Shown here: positions 44,196 to 56,161 of the stretch, in pieces
How positions within the stretch are numbered: position 1 is the stretch's first letter
How the letters are laid out: each line of letters opens with the position of its first letter
NCBI GenBank assembly: GCA_014843695.1
Contig: CM026404.1
Span: 83,631,787-83,695,786 of the forward strand
Source: Archivesica marissinica
Taxonomy: Eukaryota; Mollusca; Bivalvia; Venerida; Vesicomyidae
Direction: 5' to 3'
DNA length: 64,000 bases
Made by a program: the position numbers and the translations under genes
The notes under the pieces: model-generated
What the model was told of the DNA's origin: nothing
Databases searched by the model: none
The model's input: the letters and a program-made list of their open reading frames with translations, nothing else

Positions 44196-45150
44196 CCGGA
44201 TGAAACTGGCACATATAAGAGTTGCTGGACGGTGTGCGAAATAACGATATATGATTGGATACCTGATTAGTTGATTGACAGGCTGTGCCTGTTTTATTAT
44301 GTGATCTTAATTCAATTCAATTCACTTTTATTGGCATTATCATCAATACATTGCCTTTGGCCATTTTACATAAGTATAATCTATGGCGGTCATCAATTAA
44401 TATGATATAGTCTTTTGTAATTCGTTTTGGTGTTTTTAGTGTTTAAGCATATATGTATATATTTTATGCAATGTACATGTATGAGACTTCAGTAAAGAAT
44501 AAATCGTTTCCAGGCATAATATAGCACAACATTGTTTTTCTTAGCTTTGGAAAAAACCGTTAACTTGTTAACACACTGACTTTTTGTCTAATATATGACC
44601 ATCTTATTGCGCTATATACATACGTACATACACACACTATTAGTGTTTTTATCAAATGAGCGCGATAATTCCGTTCCCGCACATTACCCATGCCGTTACC
44701 GATCGTTATTGCCCAACACCAAGTAACGATTGGACTGTACTTTACTGCTAATTAAAACACGCTATAAATAAGTTATCATAACTGTAAAGCACATAAACAA
44801 GCAACCGTACTGGTAAACAATCGGATTAAAGATCAACACATTGTAGAAAGAGCATACAAAATGTAGAATAAACACAGACTAATTACTAGGTGTTGATGTT
44901 GCTAACGGAATCGGTGAGTTATTGGGGTGTGGGAGAAGGTGCCAGATTATCTCCCCCAAAAATATGCACCCACGATCTCCTGCCGAAAATAAATGCAATG
45001 GCATCAGTTGTGTGCGTGAGACGGGTGCTTAGCTGGAAGCTAAAGAACACAAAGTACATGATGTACTATTCCAGCAAGCTAATGACGAACAGTTTAATGT
45101 AGACGTGTCGTAATCTGTCAGGCCTCACGACCCGTGCGTAATCGTCTTAG
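44196..45150. other. No gene seen
   Basis: AT-rich. 44310-44400 (AATTCAATTCAATTCACTTT, GCCTTTGGCC) looks like a LINE or SINE 3-prime end but could not be assigned. Confidence 0.4.
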
Positions 45151-46686
45151 CGTGTACACGAGACATGAAGAGTCGATTACAATGCGTACACGAGACATGA
45201 AGAGTCGATTAGAATACGTACACGAGACATGAAGAGTCGATTAGAATACGTACACGAGACATGAAGAGTCGATTAGAATGTGTACATGAGACATGAAGAG
45301 TCGATTAGAATGCGTAAACGAGACACGAAGAGTCGATTAGAATGCGTACACGAGACATGAAGAGTCTATTAGAATGCGTACACGAGACATGAAGAGTCGA
45401 TTAGAATGCGTACACGAGACATGAAGAGTCGATTAGAATGCGTACACGAGACATGAAGAGTCGACTAGAATGCGTACACGAGACATGAAGAGTCGATTAG
45501 AATGTGTACATGAGACATGAAGACTCGATTAGAATGTGTACACGAGACATGAAGAGTCGATTAGAATGTGTACACGAGACATGAAGACTCGATTAGAATG
45601 TGTACACGAGACATGAAGACTCGATTAGAATGTGTACACGAGACATGAAGAGTCGATTAGAATGTGTACACGAGACACGAATACTCGATTAAAATGTGTA
45701 CATGAGACATGAAGACTCGATTAGAATGTGTACACGAGACATGAAGAGTCGATTAGAATGTGTACACGAGACATGAAAACTCGATTAGAATGTGTACACG
45801 AGACATGAAGACTCGATTAGAATGTGTACACGAGACATGAAGAGTCGATTAGAATGTATACATGAGACATGAAGACTCGATTAGAATGCGTACACGAGAC
45901 ATGAAGAGTCGATTAGAATGTATACATGAGACATGAAGACTCGATTAGAATGCGTACACGAGACATGAAGAGTCGATTAGAATGTGTACACGAGACATGA
46001 AGAGTCGATTAGAATGCGTACGCGAGATATGAAGACTCGATTAGAATGTGTACACGAAACATCAATAGTCGATTAGAATGTGTACACGAGACATGAAGAG
46101 TCGATTAGAATGTGTACATGAGACATGAAGAGTCGATTAGAATGCGTACGCGAGATATGAAGACTCGATTAGAATGTGTACACGAGACATGAAGAGTCGA
46201 TTAGAATGCGTACACGAGACATGAAGAGTCGATTAGAATGCGTACACGAGACATGAAGAGTCGATTAGAATGCGTACATGAGACATGAAGAGTCTATTAG
46301 AATGCGTACACGAGACATGAAGAGTCGATTAGAATGCGTACGCGAGATATGAAGACTCGATTAGAATGTGTACACGAGACATGAAGAGTCGATTAGAATG
46401 CGTACACGAGACATGAAGAGTCGATTAGAATGCGTACACGAGACATGAAGAGTCGATTAGAATGCGTACATGAGACATGAAGAGTCTATTAGAATGCGTA
46501 CACGAGACATGAAGAGTCGATTAGAATGCGTACACGAGACATGAAGCGTCGCTTAGAATGCGTACACGAGACATGACGAGTCGATTAGAATGTGCACACG
46601 AGACACGATAGTAGATTAGAATGTGCACACGAGACATGAAGAGTCGATTAGAATGCGTACACGAGACACGAAGACTCGACTAGAAT
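45151..46686. repeat. 32-bp minisatellite, about 48 copies
   Basis: Unit GAGACATGAAGAGTCGATTA plus GAATGCGTACAC, with variants GACTCG, GTGTAC, GCGAGATATG. A block at about 46010-46210 recurs at 46330-46500 (GCGTACGCGAGATATGAAG marks both), showing block duplication. The unit is not divisible by three and no long frame results. Confidence 0.96.
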
Positions 46687-48559
46687 AAAGCTATACATAC
46701 AGAGGTATTGTTTCACAATCTTAAGAATAAAACGTTCAAATTCTGCCCAAGAGATGATTAACCAATCAATTAATTAATTTGTCATTCAGATTGTCGCATC
46801 ATAGTCATTCTGAAAACCAATCAGAATTCACTAGACTAATTATTCCTGAAGTAATCTATCAGATCTTAATCACGCAGGTGATTGATGACGTGTGACCTGT
46901 TGTCATGGTTGCATCCAGACCCCTCCCCCACACAAGAGTAACAAGTGTACGGTAGTAACAAACAATTAGCATAATGACTCATCAATGCATGAATTAATGA
47001 AACCCGTATACGTACAGTGTCGTATGCACAAATACACGAATAGACGGGACAGTAGTCCAATGGTTAAGGTTGTAGAACAACAAATAATGTGCCTATTACA
47101 TATATAGTAAACAGTAAGAGCATACAGTCTGTTCATTTATATTTCCAATCTTTCATTTCTTCTGATACCACACCAACTGTGAAGAGGTGTTTAAATCAGC
47201 CTGAAACACACCAAGAATATTCAAAATATAATGTTTCAAATAGCCAATGCTCACCTGTGAATAACGTACTGTGTTTACACACTGTATTCCTCCGCCAAAT
47301 AATACAGCATACCAACATTCAGTTTGCAATAGCCTGAATTCTTATACCACAATTTTCTACACATCAACTAGTCTGAAGTCTTCTCAAGTCACATAATTTC
47401 TCAAATAAACACATACATTATACACTGCCTGTCATGAAAATGCATTTTTACCAAAAAGAAAAGTTTACTTTATTAGTTATTGGGACTACGTTCGATGTAC
47501 TTCTGCCTATTTACGTATATACAACCGTAACACGCTGGACTACGAATCCATGGACATTAACTGTGTGACATTTCTCAGAAATGAAAATCCCACATGAATG
47601 AATGAATTATTGCCATATGAATGAATACACCTGTTACGCCTCGAAACATACTCCAATTTGTCATCGTATGTATAAATATATCTAATAGAACGAAAAAACA
47701 TGTCATCTGCAGCGTGAACGCTTATATTATATATAATTTATAACAATTCAACATCTGATGTAAAGTACAGCATGAGTTCATTACATAGCAATATATTAAG
47801 CCAAATCAGTATAGCTCATGTATAAAAACGTATTAGGGATTAACATAAAAATGTATTAAAACTATCGACATTTTCGTATGCTCAGACGGCAACGATGGGC
47901 GGTGATATTAACAAGCAGACGACACAAGAGCTTATCGAGAAAGTCCATCGTTACTGACCATCCGATAATCAATTCACTCCGTGAGAACGCTTGGATTGCA
48001 GGAGAGGTAGTATTAATTCAATGAAGCTTTTATACATGTATGTTCCTCTTATATGTGAAGACACATGCTCACAGTTCTAAGAAAATAACATTATCGAAAC
48101 TATAATTTAATCTGTACAGCTGGATTTATATAATTCATGCAGCCATCAGGCAACCAACAGCATTCGGTTTCATTAAAATACGTCGTTATATTCTCGGCAG
48201 TTCATTTTAGTCGGCATCAATATCTAATGCGGTTCGTTAGAAAGCTATGACGGTGTTTTCTTAAGATATTTCTAAATATGGGAAAGTTGACGGTGTCATT
48301 TCTGGGAGAAAAAACGGCGTGAAATATTTTTTGAAAGTAGTTCCAGATGGATTGAAGAATAGAGTGCACGTGAATTAGTGCGACTTATGGATACTTTAGG
48401 CTTGATTTCGAGTGTACAGTTTATAAAATATATCACGGATATTTTCATTTTTATTAACACACTTACTCTTAAATGTTAAATAAATGATTAGTGCGTTAGA
48501 TTCGTTACAGTGGAACTCTCTGATCAGTTTGTTAGTACTGTCGAGCGCAAGTTGAGATC
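46687..48559. other. Intergenic, no gene seen
   Basis: AT-rich. The frame at 47089-47337 has no family resemblance. TATAAAATAT at 48422 lies 138 bases before the next ATG and could belong to its promoter, but this is weak. Confidence 0.45.
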
Positions 48560-48821
48560 ATGCAAGTCGTGTACAGTGGTGGCTCAACACCGTCCCCTTC
48601 TCCGAGGATACAGCGCAAACAATACCAAGGCGGATATGGCAGGCATGTGTTCATTGCACATCCGATATGTAAGAATACGCCACAACTAGCTCGTCGCGCG
48701 GCATCAGCGGACAAGAAGGAAACTGTTGACAATGACTCTGCGTTAAGGGATTCAATACCGGCAATGACTAAATCAGTGGCAATCACGTGCCTCGTGCTCA
48801 ATATACTGTTACCAGGACTTG
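48560..48821 (+). CDS. SPEC3/Stum-like membrane protein, first coding exon
   Basis: The ATG at 48560 opens 87 codons, then a phase 1 donor GGTAAGTT. Residues 1-63 are polar, with a Ser/Pro patch and basic residues. Residues 65-87 read SIPAMTKSVAITCLVLN and ILLPGL, the start of the first membrane segment of the SPEC3/Stum family (usual pattern I-P-x-M-x-x-x-x-A-x-x-C-L-x-L-N-x-x-x-P-G-L-G-T). The intron falls right after P-G-L-G. In flies Stum is needed in mechanosensory neurons; SPEC3 was described in sea urchin ciliated cells. The remaining half (second hydrophobic segment) was not found, so the gene is partial. Start choice: longest frame, no earlier in-frame ATG. Confidence 0.7.
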
Positions 48822-49029
48822 GTAAGTTATCTGTGTGTATATTTTTGTTAAAAACCTGTTATATTTCGCTTAGACTTACACTGGACGTTAATGATAAAAC
48901 TAACTCTAAGACATACGTAGAAAATGTTCAATTTATCTAACTGTTAGAACAGACGCCAGAATCTACACAACTGGCACCAACGTAACACAGATGCTAATAG
49001 ATATAAATTTAACTGTAGACCGGTTAAGT

Positions 49030-49156
49030 AGTCAAACCTGTGTTAGTGGTCACCTCCCAATATGTTTTTTTAAAATTTATTTACCTTCTATTTAACAGCC
49101 ATCTATGCTAAGCAGCCACTTTGTGTGATTCTCTTGGCCTGGCTGCTTTAGACAGG
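49030..49156. mobile_element. MITE with CAGTCAAACCTG-type ends, decayed copy
   Basis: AGTCAAACCTGTGTTAGTGG at the left and GGCTGCTTTAGACAGG at the right match 21488-21660. The interior AAGCAGCCACTTTG is conserved. Confidence 0.6.
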
Positions 49157-49517
49157 TATTATGGTATATCATTCGCAGCGTACCTGAAATGTGTACCGTT
49201 TATCTTCAGTTGTTACTAGTGTAAGTTTTGTAACTTCTTATACAATATATGTAGGATATTAAAAAGTCATTTGTTATTGAATTTATTTAGCTCGTCTTCT
49301 ATAAAAACGATAAAAACGAGCGTCTGTTGAAGAATTCAGCGATTCAGGATTTGTAATGTTACCAGCCCGTCGTGCAGGATTTATAGTGTTTATAGCTTGA
49401 TGATGATTTTCATTGACACAAGAATTGCGACACCATGTTGGTTGCTTATTTTGCTTACAGAGTGTATGAATACATGCCGTGCTCATTTGCATAGTTATTC
49501 CACTAATGAAATACGAA

Positions 49518-49770
49518 GTGTGTGTGTGTGTGTGTTTTACGTTTATTTATCGTCGCTACAGGGTGCCCATATGAGCGACGAGGTTAGTCATTTTAGATTT
49601 TTGTCTCCTCTGGTTCGTTTACGTGCACGGTGTAAAGCACCGACACGAGACCTCGGTTTAAAGTCCCACCTGAAAGACTGTTAATTTTATTAGGGTCAGA
49701 CAGGGGATCGAATCTGCGATCCCTGGATTACCAATCCAGCGTGTTACCACTGGACTACAGATCCGTCTGT
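49518..49770 (-). mobile_element. SINE family A with 30-40 base internal deletion
   Basis: Complete head on the minus strand; the body is shortened between GAGCGACG and TTAGTCATTTTAG and again before TCTCCTCTGG. Perfect 12-bp duplication ATGAAATACGAA at 49506-49517 and 49771-49782. Confidence 0.9.
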
Positions 49771-49948
49771 ATGAAATACGAATCATATGCAACGGTGATA
49801 TTACCCACCTGCAGCGTAAAGTATGCTAGAAACACTTGTATATATTCACAATGTGTTGTATCTACACACACTGATATAAACAGCAGTACACATGAATGGA
49901 ACACAGCTGACGCCTTTAAATATTTATATTTATTAACTTATTTAACAT

Positions 49949-50625
49949 TTAAAGCGACACTACATTAGTGAAAACACATTTTTCTACAGACTAGTTTCCT
50001 ATTATATGGTATAATTGTTTTTCAAAATATTTGTATTTCAACTAATAAACAAACGTCGTATACGCGGTTTGTTGACACAACAAAATAATGTAAATAGGGT
50101 CGACATCAATGCGTAATACAACTAGTGTATCCTGAAAAACACGAGTTATGGTTTAGATTTACCATATATCACACATGTGGCTAATTATTTGTAGACTAAT
50201 CTTAGTAGTTAAATTATCTCTAATCGACATTATATCGCGTTTAGTATTGACTCCGATGACAAACAAACGTCAATTCAGGAGCATGGATGACCGTTATATG
50301 AAATCCTACTTTCAATCCACAAAAAACACTATTTATTGATTCAATGTTAGTGTTCGAATGTATTCGGAATAATGTGTGTAGTAGCAATGCATTTATACTG
50401 ATAAAAAAATGCATTTTTTAATCATATCCACGTAATGATAATTAGTATGTAGTGGAGAGAATTACCACAAGCTCCTGTAGCTTTCAATTCAACCCACTTG
50501 TCTTGATAGTTGTATTGTATGGATGTTATATGTACATATGTTATATGTCATGTTTATCTTGATAAATAAAATATGTTTAAACCAAATTCATTTTATTTGC
50601 TTTTTGCGATGTAATGTCGCTTTAA
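49949..50625 (-). mobile_element. Inverted-repeat transposon family X, copy 2
   Basis: The ends TTAAAGCGACACTACAT and the inverse of GCGATGTAATGTCGCTTTAA are inverted repeats. The interior matches 12985-13601 inverted. About 165 bases (50424-50590) are extra compared with copy 1. No transposase seen. Confidence 0.65.
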
Positions 50626-50909
50626 TGGTATGCAATAGCACTGCACGTATGCTATGTCCCGCATTCTCTGCATGATAGCATGGGTCTGCGTATGTCTACT
50701 ATTAAGTTACATTGATCTAATAAGTGTTGGCAATGGACAGTGACACACCTGGTGTCAACCCGCCCTACTTCTTAATTAGGACAAGTTTGACTGGTGTACA
50801 AGATCACAATCACGTAATACACCGTATTTTATCGGACGGTTTTCTTATTTGTTTGTGTACGTGTTATGTATCGACGGTCCCTGGTTAATCGGGGCTTTTG
50901 AAAGTTTGT
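50626..50909. other. No gene seen
   Basis: Spacer between two family X pieces. Confidence 0.5.
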
Positions 50910-51043
50910 ATACCACGTTTGTAAAACACTGTTATTGATTCAATGTTAGTGATCGAATGTATTCGGACGAATTTGTAGTAGCAACGCATGCATACGTGGA
51001 GCATGCATTGTATTTGCTTTGTGCGATATAATGTCGCTTTAAT
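50910..51043 (-). mobile_element. Inverted-repeat transposon family X, truncated copy 3
   Basis: TTATTGATTCAATGTTAGTG and the end GCGATATAATGTCGCTTTAA match the right part of copy 2; the rest is absent. Confidence 0.6.
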
Positions 51044-51374
51044 AGACCTGACCTGTTTCTTTGCTTACAAGGGTTAGCATAATGTACACATACAATTTTA
51101 GCAAAGGAAACCAGTATTTTGCCCTTGAATCTATGTTTCAAGTATTGTTGATGTGCATACACAATGTAGTGGAGAATGTTTAAGATAATTTATATAAAAT
51201 GGCCATGTACTGTTGTTAGTACATCAAAACATAATTAGTTATTGAGTTAGTTACTTACCACCCACATAGTTATGTGGTGTCAGTAACGTCTAGGGGGGGG
51301 GGGGGGCGAGACGTTAGCTAACATTTCTGGGTCTATCTAACATTATATAATGATGTGACTATTGATGTTCATTC
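51044..51374. other. No gene; contains a run of 14 G
   Basis: 51293-51306 is an uninterrupted G homopolymer. Otherwise AT-rich. Confidence 0.6.
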
Positions 51375-53317
51375 ATGGAACTGTGTAATACGTCCATACC
51401 GGTGTATGGAACTGTGTAATACGTCCATACCGATGTATGGAACTGTGTAATACGTCCATACCGGTGTATGGAACTGTGTAATACGTCCATACCGGTGTAT
51501 GGAACTGTGTAATACGTCCATACCGGACTAGGGGAATATGTAATACGTCCATACCGGTGTATGGAAATGTGTAATACGTCCATATCGGACTAGGGGAATA
51601 TGTAATAAGTCCATACCGGTGTATGGAACTGTGTAATACGTCCATACCGGTGTATGGAACTGTGTAATACGTCCATACCGGACTAGGGGAATATGTAATA
51701 CGTCCATACCGGTGTATGGAAATGTGTAATACGTCCATATCGGACTAGGGGAATATGTAATAAGTCCATACCGGTGTATGGAACTGTGTAATACGTCCAT
51801 ACCGGTGTATGGAACTGTGTAATACGTCCATATCGGTGTATGGAACTGTGTAATACGTCCATATCGGTGTATGGACATATTTAATGCGTCCATATCGGAC
51901 TAGGGGAATGCTTAATATGTCCATATCTGGATATGGGAATCTGTAATACGTCCATATAGGTATATGGAAATGTGTAATACGTCCATATCTGGGTATGGGA
52001 ATCTGTAATACGTCCATATAGGTATATGGAAATGTGTAATACGTCCATATAGGTATATGGAAATGTGTAATACGTCCATATAGGTATATGGAAATGTGTA
52101 ATACGTCCATATAGGTATATGGAAATGTGTAATACGTCCATATAGGTATATGGAAATATGTAATACGTCCATATAGGTATATGGAAATGTGTAATACGTC
52201 CATATAGGTATATGGAAATGTGTAATACGTCCATATAGGTATATGGAAATATGTAATACGTCCATATAGGTATATGGAAATGTGTAATACGTCCATATAG
52301 GTATATGGAAATGTGTAATACGTCCATATAGGTATATGGAAATGTGTAATACGTCCATATAGGTATATGGAAATGTGTAATACGTCCATATAGGTATATG
52401 GAAATATGTAATACGTCCATATAGGTATATGGAAATGTGTAATACGTCCATATAGGTATATGGAAATGTGTAATACGTCCATATAGGCATATGGAAATGT
52501 GTAATACGTCCATATAGGTATATGGAAATATGTAATACGTTCATATAGGTATATGGAAATATGTAATACGTCCATATAGGTATATGGAAATATGTAATAC
52601 GTCCATATAGGTATATGGAAATGTGTAATACGTCCATATAGGTATATGGAAATGTGTAATACGTCCATATAGGTATATGGAAATGTGTAATATATCCATA
52701 TAGGTATATGGAAATGTGTAATACGTCCATATAGGTATATGGACATGTGTAATACGTCCATATAGGTATATGGAAATGTGTAATACGTCCATATAGGTAT
52801 ATGGAAATGTGTAATACGTCCATATCGGTGTATGGAAATATGTAATACGTCCATATAGGTATATGGAAATGTGTAATACATCCATATTGGTATATGGAAA
52901 TGTGTAATACGTCCATATCGAGTACGGAAATAAATGTGTAATACATCCATATAGGTATATGGAAATGTGTAATATATCCATATAGGTATATGGAAATGTG
53001 TAATATATCCATATAGGTATATGGAAATGTGTAATACGTCCATATAGGTATATGGAAATGTGTAATACGTCCATATAGGTATATGGAAATGTGTAATACG
53101 TCCATATCGAGTACGGAAATAAATGTGTAATACATCCATATAGGTATATGGAAATGTGTAATACGTCCATATCGGTGTATGGAAATGTGTAATACGTCCA
53201 TATAGGTATATGGAAATGTGTAATACGTCCATATAGGTATATGGAAATGTGTAATACGTCCATATCGGACTATAGAAATATGTATTACGTCCATATCGAG
53301 TATGGAAATGTGTATTA
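51375..53317. repeat. 31-bp minisatellite with palindromic core, about 63 copies
   Basis: Unit GTAATACGTCCATATAGGTAT plus ATGGAAATGT. The core CCATATA-GG-TATATGG is a near palindrome. The left 500 bases use CCATACCGGTGTATGG and CCGGACTAGGGG units; the middle is very homogeneous; the right end has CGAGTACGG variants. A five-unit block repeats at offset 155 (51525 and 51680). The minus-strand frames up to 537 codons are repeat translations with a 31-residue period. Confidence 0.97.
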
Positions 53318-53379
53318 TTGAAAACCAGCACATCAGAGAAATTGCTTGGAATATACATCCATGATTCATTAAAATGGGA

Positions 53380-53722
53380 CTAATATAGATCAAATACGGT
53401 ATATTGTCAATCTGAACTATTTACAAACATATATCCAACCACATTTTAATTATTGTTGTATCATATGGGGAAACACCACCCAACACACTATATTAACACA
53501 TTGTTAAGATTGCAGAGACGAGGTTGTAAATACATTCTGGACCAAGGTTGTATTTCTTTGCGTGAATCGACGGAGTATTCTTCAAAAAGAATGTACAACA
53601 CTATGCAGAATCTTGTACCGAATTATTTGAATGAACATTTTCAATTAAGACATTGCGATACATTTACTTCAGATATGACAAAATGTAAATCCAACAACTG
53701 TTGTAATATGTATACTATATAA
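53380..53722 (+). pseudogene. LINE reverse transcriptase C-terminal remnant
   Basis: Across two frames it reads QPHFNYCCIIWGNT and LLRLQRRGCKYILDQ, a pattern typical of the region after the catalytic core of jockey/CR1-type reverse transcriptases (Y-x-x-x-V-W-G ... L-x-x-L-Q-x-R-A/G). A frameshift lies near 53470. Further on, MYNTMQNLVPNYLNEHFQ parallels the MYKTLHGAAPDYL segment of the fragment at 33144. Dead fragment. Confidence 0.65.
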
Positions 53723-54264
53723 TGACTATAATTCAATATCGTATTTTGATCAAATTACGTTATTGATTTATAAATGCTGTTGTTTACCATACAATATTTA
53801 CATTGCTATTGGATTTCCTTCGATGAACGTATGTGCCCTAATTGCATACACTTTCGTATGAGGGTTTCCTGCTAATGATAGTGAGGGTGACATGCGCACT
53901 CGATGTTACGGGCATGCGTACTCGCAGTGTTAGGCAACGTTCGTCGCGTGAAAAGGCGTGTCTTACAGTTTACGCTGTACCTAGGATGATCTAATTACCA
54001 CGTCACAGCCACACGGTAAGTTCGCAAGTTGGACTAAATATCTTTTAATTGGAAAGTGTGCCTTTTTTGCTTTGTCAAATTGAAAATAATGCTGAAAACT
54101 GCTAACCAGTAGGCGCTGTTATTGAGAGGCAGAAATATGGGTGTTTTTGGCCTGTGTCTCGAGTAGTTTTTACGATGTGTAAATTGTATACCACCACAAC
54201 ACGTTTTCTCAGCAATTAGAAAAGGTGGGTAAATTTGTGTTGGAAAACAAAAATCATAAAATAA
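53723..54264. other. No gene seen
   Basis: Intergenic sequence. No supported feature. Confidence 0.5.
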
Positions 54265-54347
54265 TATGAACTACATTGGGCGAGCTTAAGGTTAGCATGA
54301 ATGCCTTCGGCCTCCACATACTTTAACGACGCCCAATGTAGTTCATA
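54265..54347. repeat. 83-bp fold-back element
   Basis: An 18-bp perfect inverted repeat TATGAACTACATTGGGCG (54265-54282, inverse 54330-54347) around a 47-base loop. It could form a hairpin or be a minimal MITE. Confidence 0.75.
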
Positions 54348-54564
54348 CCCCGATGGAAACTATTAACCCGCGATTCTTTCCTTGTATGTACAGCATTATA
54401 CATGTATATTGAATGGTGTAACTGTGTACCTTAGCTATAATTATTGTGTACATGTATATATATTTATGCTATAATGTTAAATTATTTTAGAGGGCCTTAA
54501 GGAGGATTGGTTCAGAACTAATTAGGTCACTCTCTATAAATTAAGAAATATATCTATCTATCGC

Positions 54565-54588
54565 TACGTCCATATCGGTGTATGGAAA
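54565..54588. repeat. Orphan monomer of the 31-bp array
   Basis: TACGTCCATATCGGTGTATG followed by GAAA equals a monomer variant of the array at 51375-53317 (for example at 52817) but stands alone 1.25 kb away. Confidence 0.75.
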
Positions 54589-54889
54589 ATCTATTTGTGC
54601 AATACCGCCAATAGATAAGATACTGAAAGATTTACTTTGAGTCAGTAAGAAATATAGCGTTTTTATTCGTAGGATAAGATAATGTACGATTTATATTGAG
54701 TGGGAAATACATATAACGTTTTAACATAAGTGAGTAGGAGCTTTTGAGCTGACGATAAACAACACAGTGTGTACAGCTTCATTGTACAGCTTCATTGCTC
54801 ACACGACACACCAGACACGGCTATGTGAGGTAACGTACAGTAAATTACTGTCGCTGACTTATATACCACTGTAACCTATCATCATTGAT

Positions 54890-55150
54890 GGTCACGTGTT
54901 CGAGCAGAGCTCAGGCCGTTTCTCATTTATATGAAAAGTTGGCAGTTTCTTACGTACCCAAACCATTTGTATTATCATGCTATGTTCTTGTACTTATGCT
55001 TTGTATATTATAATTATCATGCTGAATGCAATAACATATGATTGAACTAAACAAAGTGCTGGTTAACCGCTGGAGCCTGTCCAAGAAAGGTGTTGTTATG
55101 TAAACCTACATTCGCTCAAATGGGCAACCAGTAGCTATGTTAAATAAACT
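54890..55150 (+). mobile_element. SINE family D, split diverged copy
   Basis: GGTCACGTGTTCGAGCAGAG, then CAGGCCGTTTCTCATTTATA, then about 90 foreign bases (54957-55045), then GTGCTGGTTAACCGCTGGAG and GTCCAAGAAAGGTGTTGTTA. The same order is uninterrupted at 36476-36720. Confidence 0.55.
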
Positions 55151-55164
55151 TAAATAAAACAAAC

Positions 55165-55550
55165 TAGGGATGGCAACGAATATTCGAATATTCGCTCGAA
55201 CGTCCGAATATTCGAATACTATTCCAGTATTCGAATATTCGGGGAAAAATATTATATTGTCCTAAAAAATGCCACCTGTTCTGTCACACGTTTGGAAATG
55301 CTTGACTCGCTCTGAGAATACGAAAACTGCTAGGTGTAATATATGCACATTGGATTTACCATTTTCGGGTCCAATATCAATAATCATTTGAAGAAGATGA
55401 CGTAAAACAGCAATTAGGTTAGTTTGGCAATTTTTATAAGAGTTTGAGTGATTTTGAGTTTTTGATAGAATTCTATCGAATGTTCGAATATTCGAATACC
55501 GTCCCAACCGAATATTCGAATAGTATAATCGCTATTCGTTGCCATCCCTA
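55165..55550 (+). mobile_element. hAT-type non-autonomous element with BED-finger remnant
   Basis: Ends TAGGGATGGCAACGAATA and the inverse of TATTCGTTGCCATCCCTA (one mismatch class). It is flanked by AAACAAAC on both sides (55157-55164 and 55552-55559, with an extra A), the 8-bp duplication typical of hAT elements. The inside on the + strand reads SHVWKCLTRSENTKTARCNI then CTLDLPFSG and, after a frame slip, NINNHLKK. This is a BED zinc-finger pattern (W, C-x2-C, H). AATATTCGAATA words form further inverted repeats near both ends. Confidence 0.78.
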
Positions 55551-55559
55551 AAAACAAAC

Positions 55560-55942
55560 CAGTCACCGTTAGTCAACACCATATCAATATAACAATGGCA
55601 TTCAAACACATGTAACAATACTAACATTGTGTGTGATTATTAATGGCTTAGAATCACACCCATTGTGTTGCCTGGCAGCTTGATGAACAGTTACTGCCTA
55701 CTTACTAAAACTGACATGAGTGTTAATAAAAACGACAACTTGTCAGGTGAATAGCTACTGCCTGAAATTCAGATTTACTGTCAGTTAAAGCTTTGAAATT
55801 GCAATGGTCGAAATTGAAGTTTATTGAACATATCCTATAGTTGATTGTGTCGCTCCTCTGTCAATGGACCTGAACATATTGCAACTATGAATGAATAGCA
55901 TGTTGGACAACACAATAAACCCATTACTAGGAATGTACAATC
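55560..55942. other. No gene seen
   Basis: Intergenic AT-rich sequence. Confidence 0.5.
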
Positions 55943-56161
55943 CACATACACAAATCACATACACAATCACATACACAAATCACATACACAAATCACATAC
56001 ACAAATCACATACACAAATCACATACACAAATCACATACACAACTCACATACACAAATCACATACATAAATCAAATATACAAATCACATACACAAATCAC
56101 ATACACAAATCACATACACAAATCACATACATAAATCACATACACAAATCACATACACAAT
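55943..56161. repeat. 13-bp minisatellite, about 16 copies
   Basis: Unit CACATACACAAAT, with TAAAT and CAACT variants. The open frame across it (THKSHTQI repeats) is an artefact. Confidence 0.95.

Noticed and set aside
45151..46686. 32-bp repeats as a CRISPR array
   Set aside because: Units abut directly with no spacers; plain minisatellite.
51375..53393. 31-bp repeats with palindromic core as a possible CRISPR array
   Set aside because: There are no variable spacers between units, the genome is eukaryotic and no cas genes are present.
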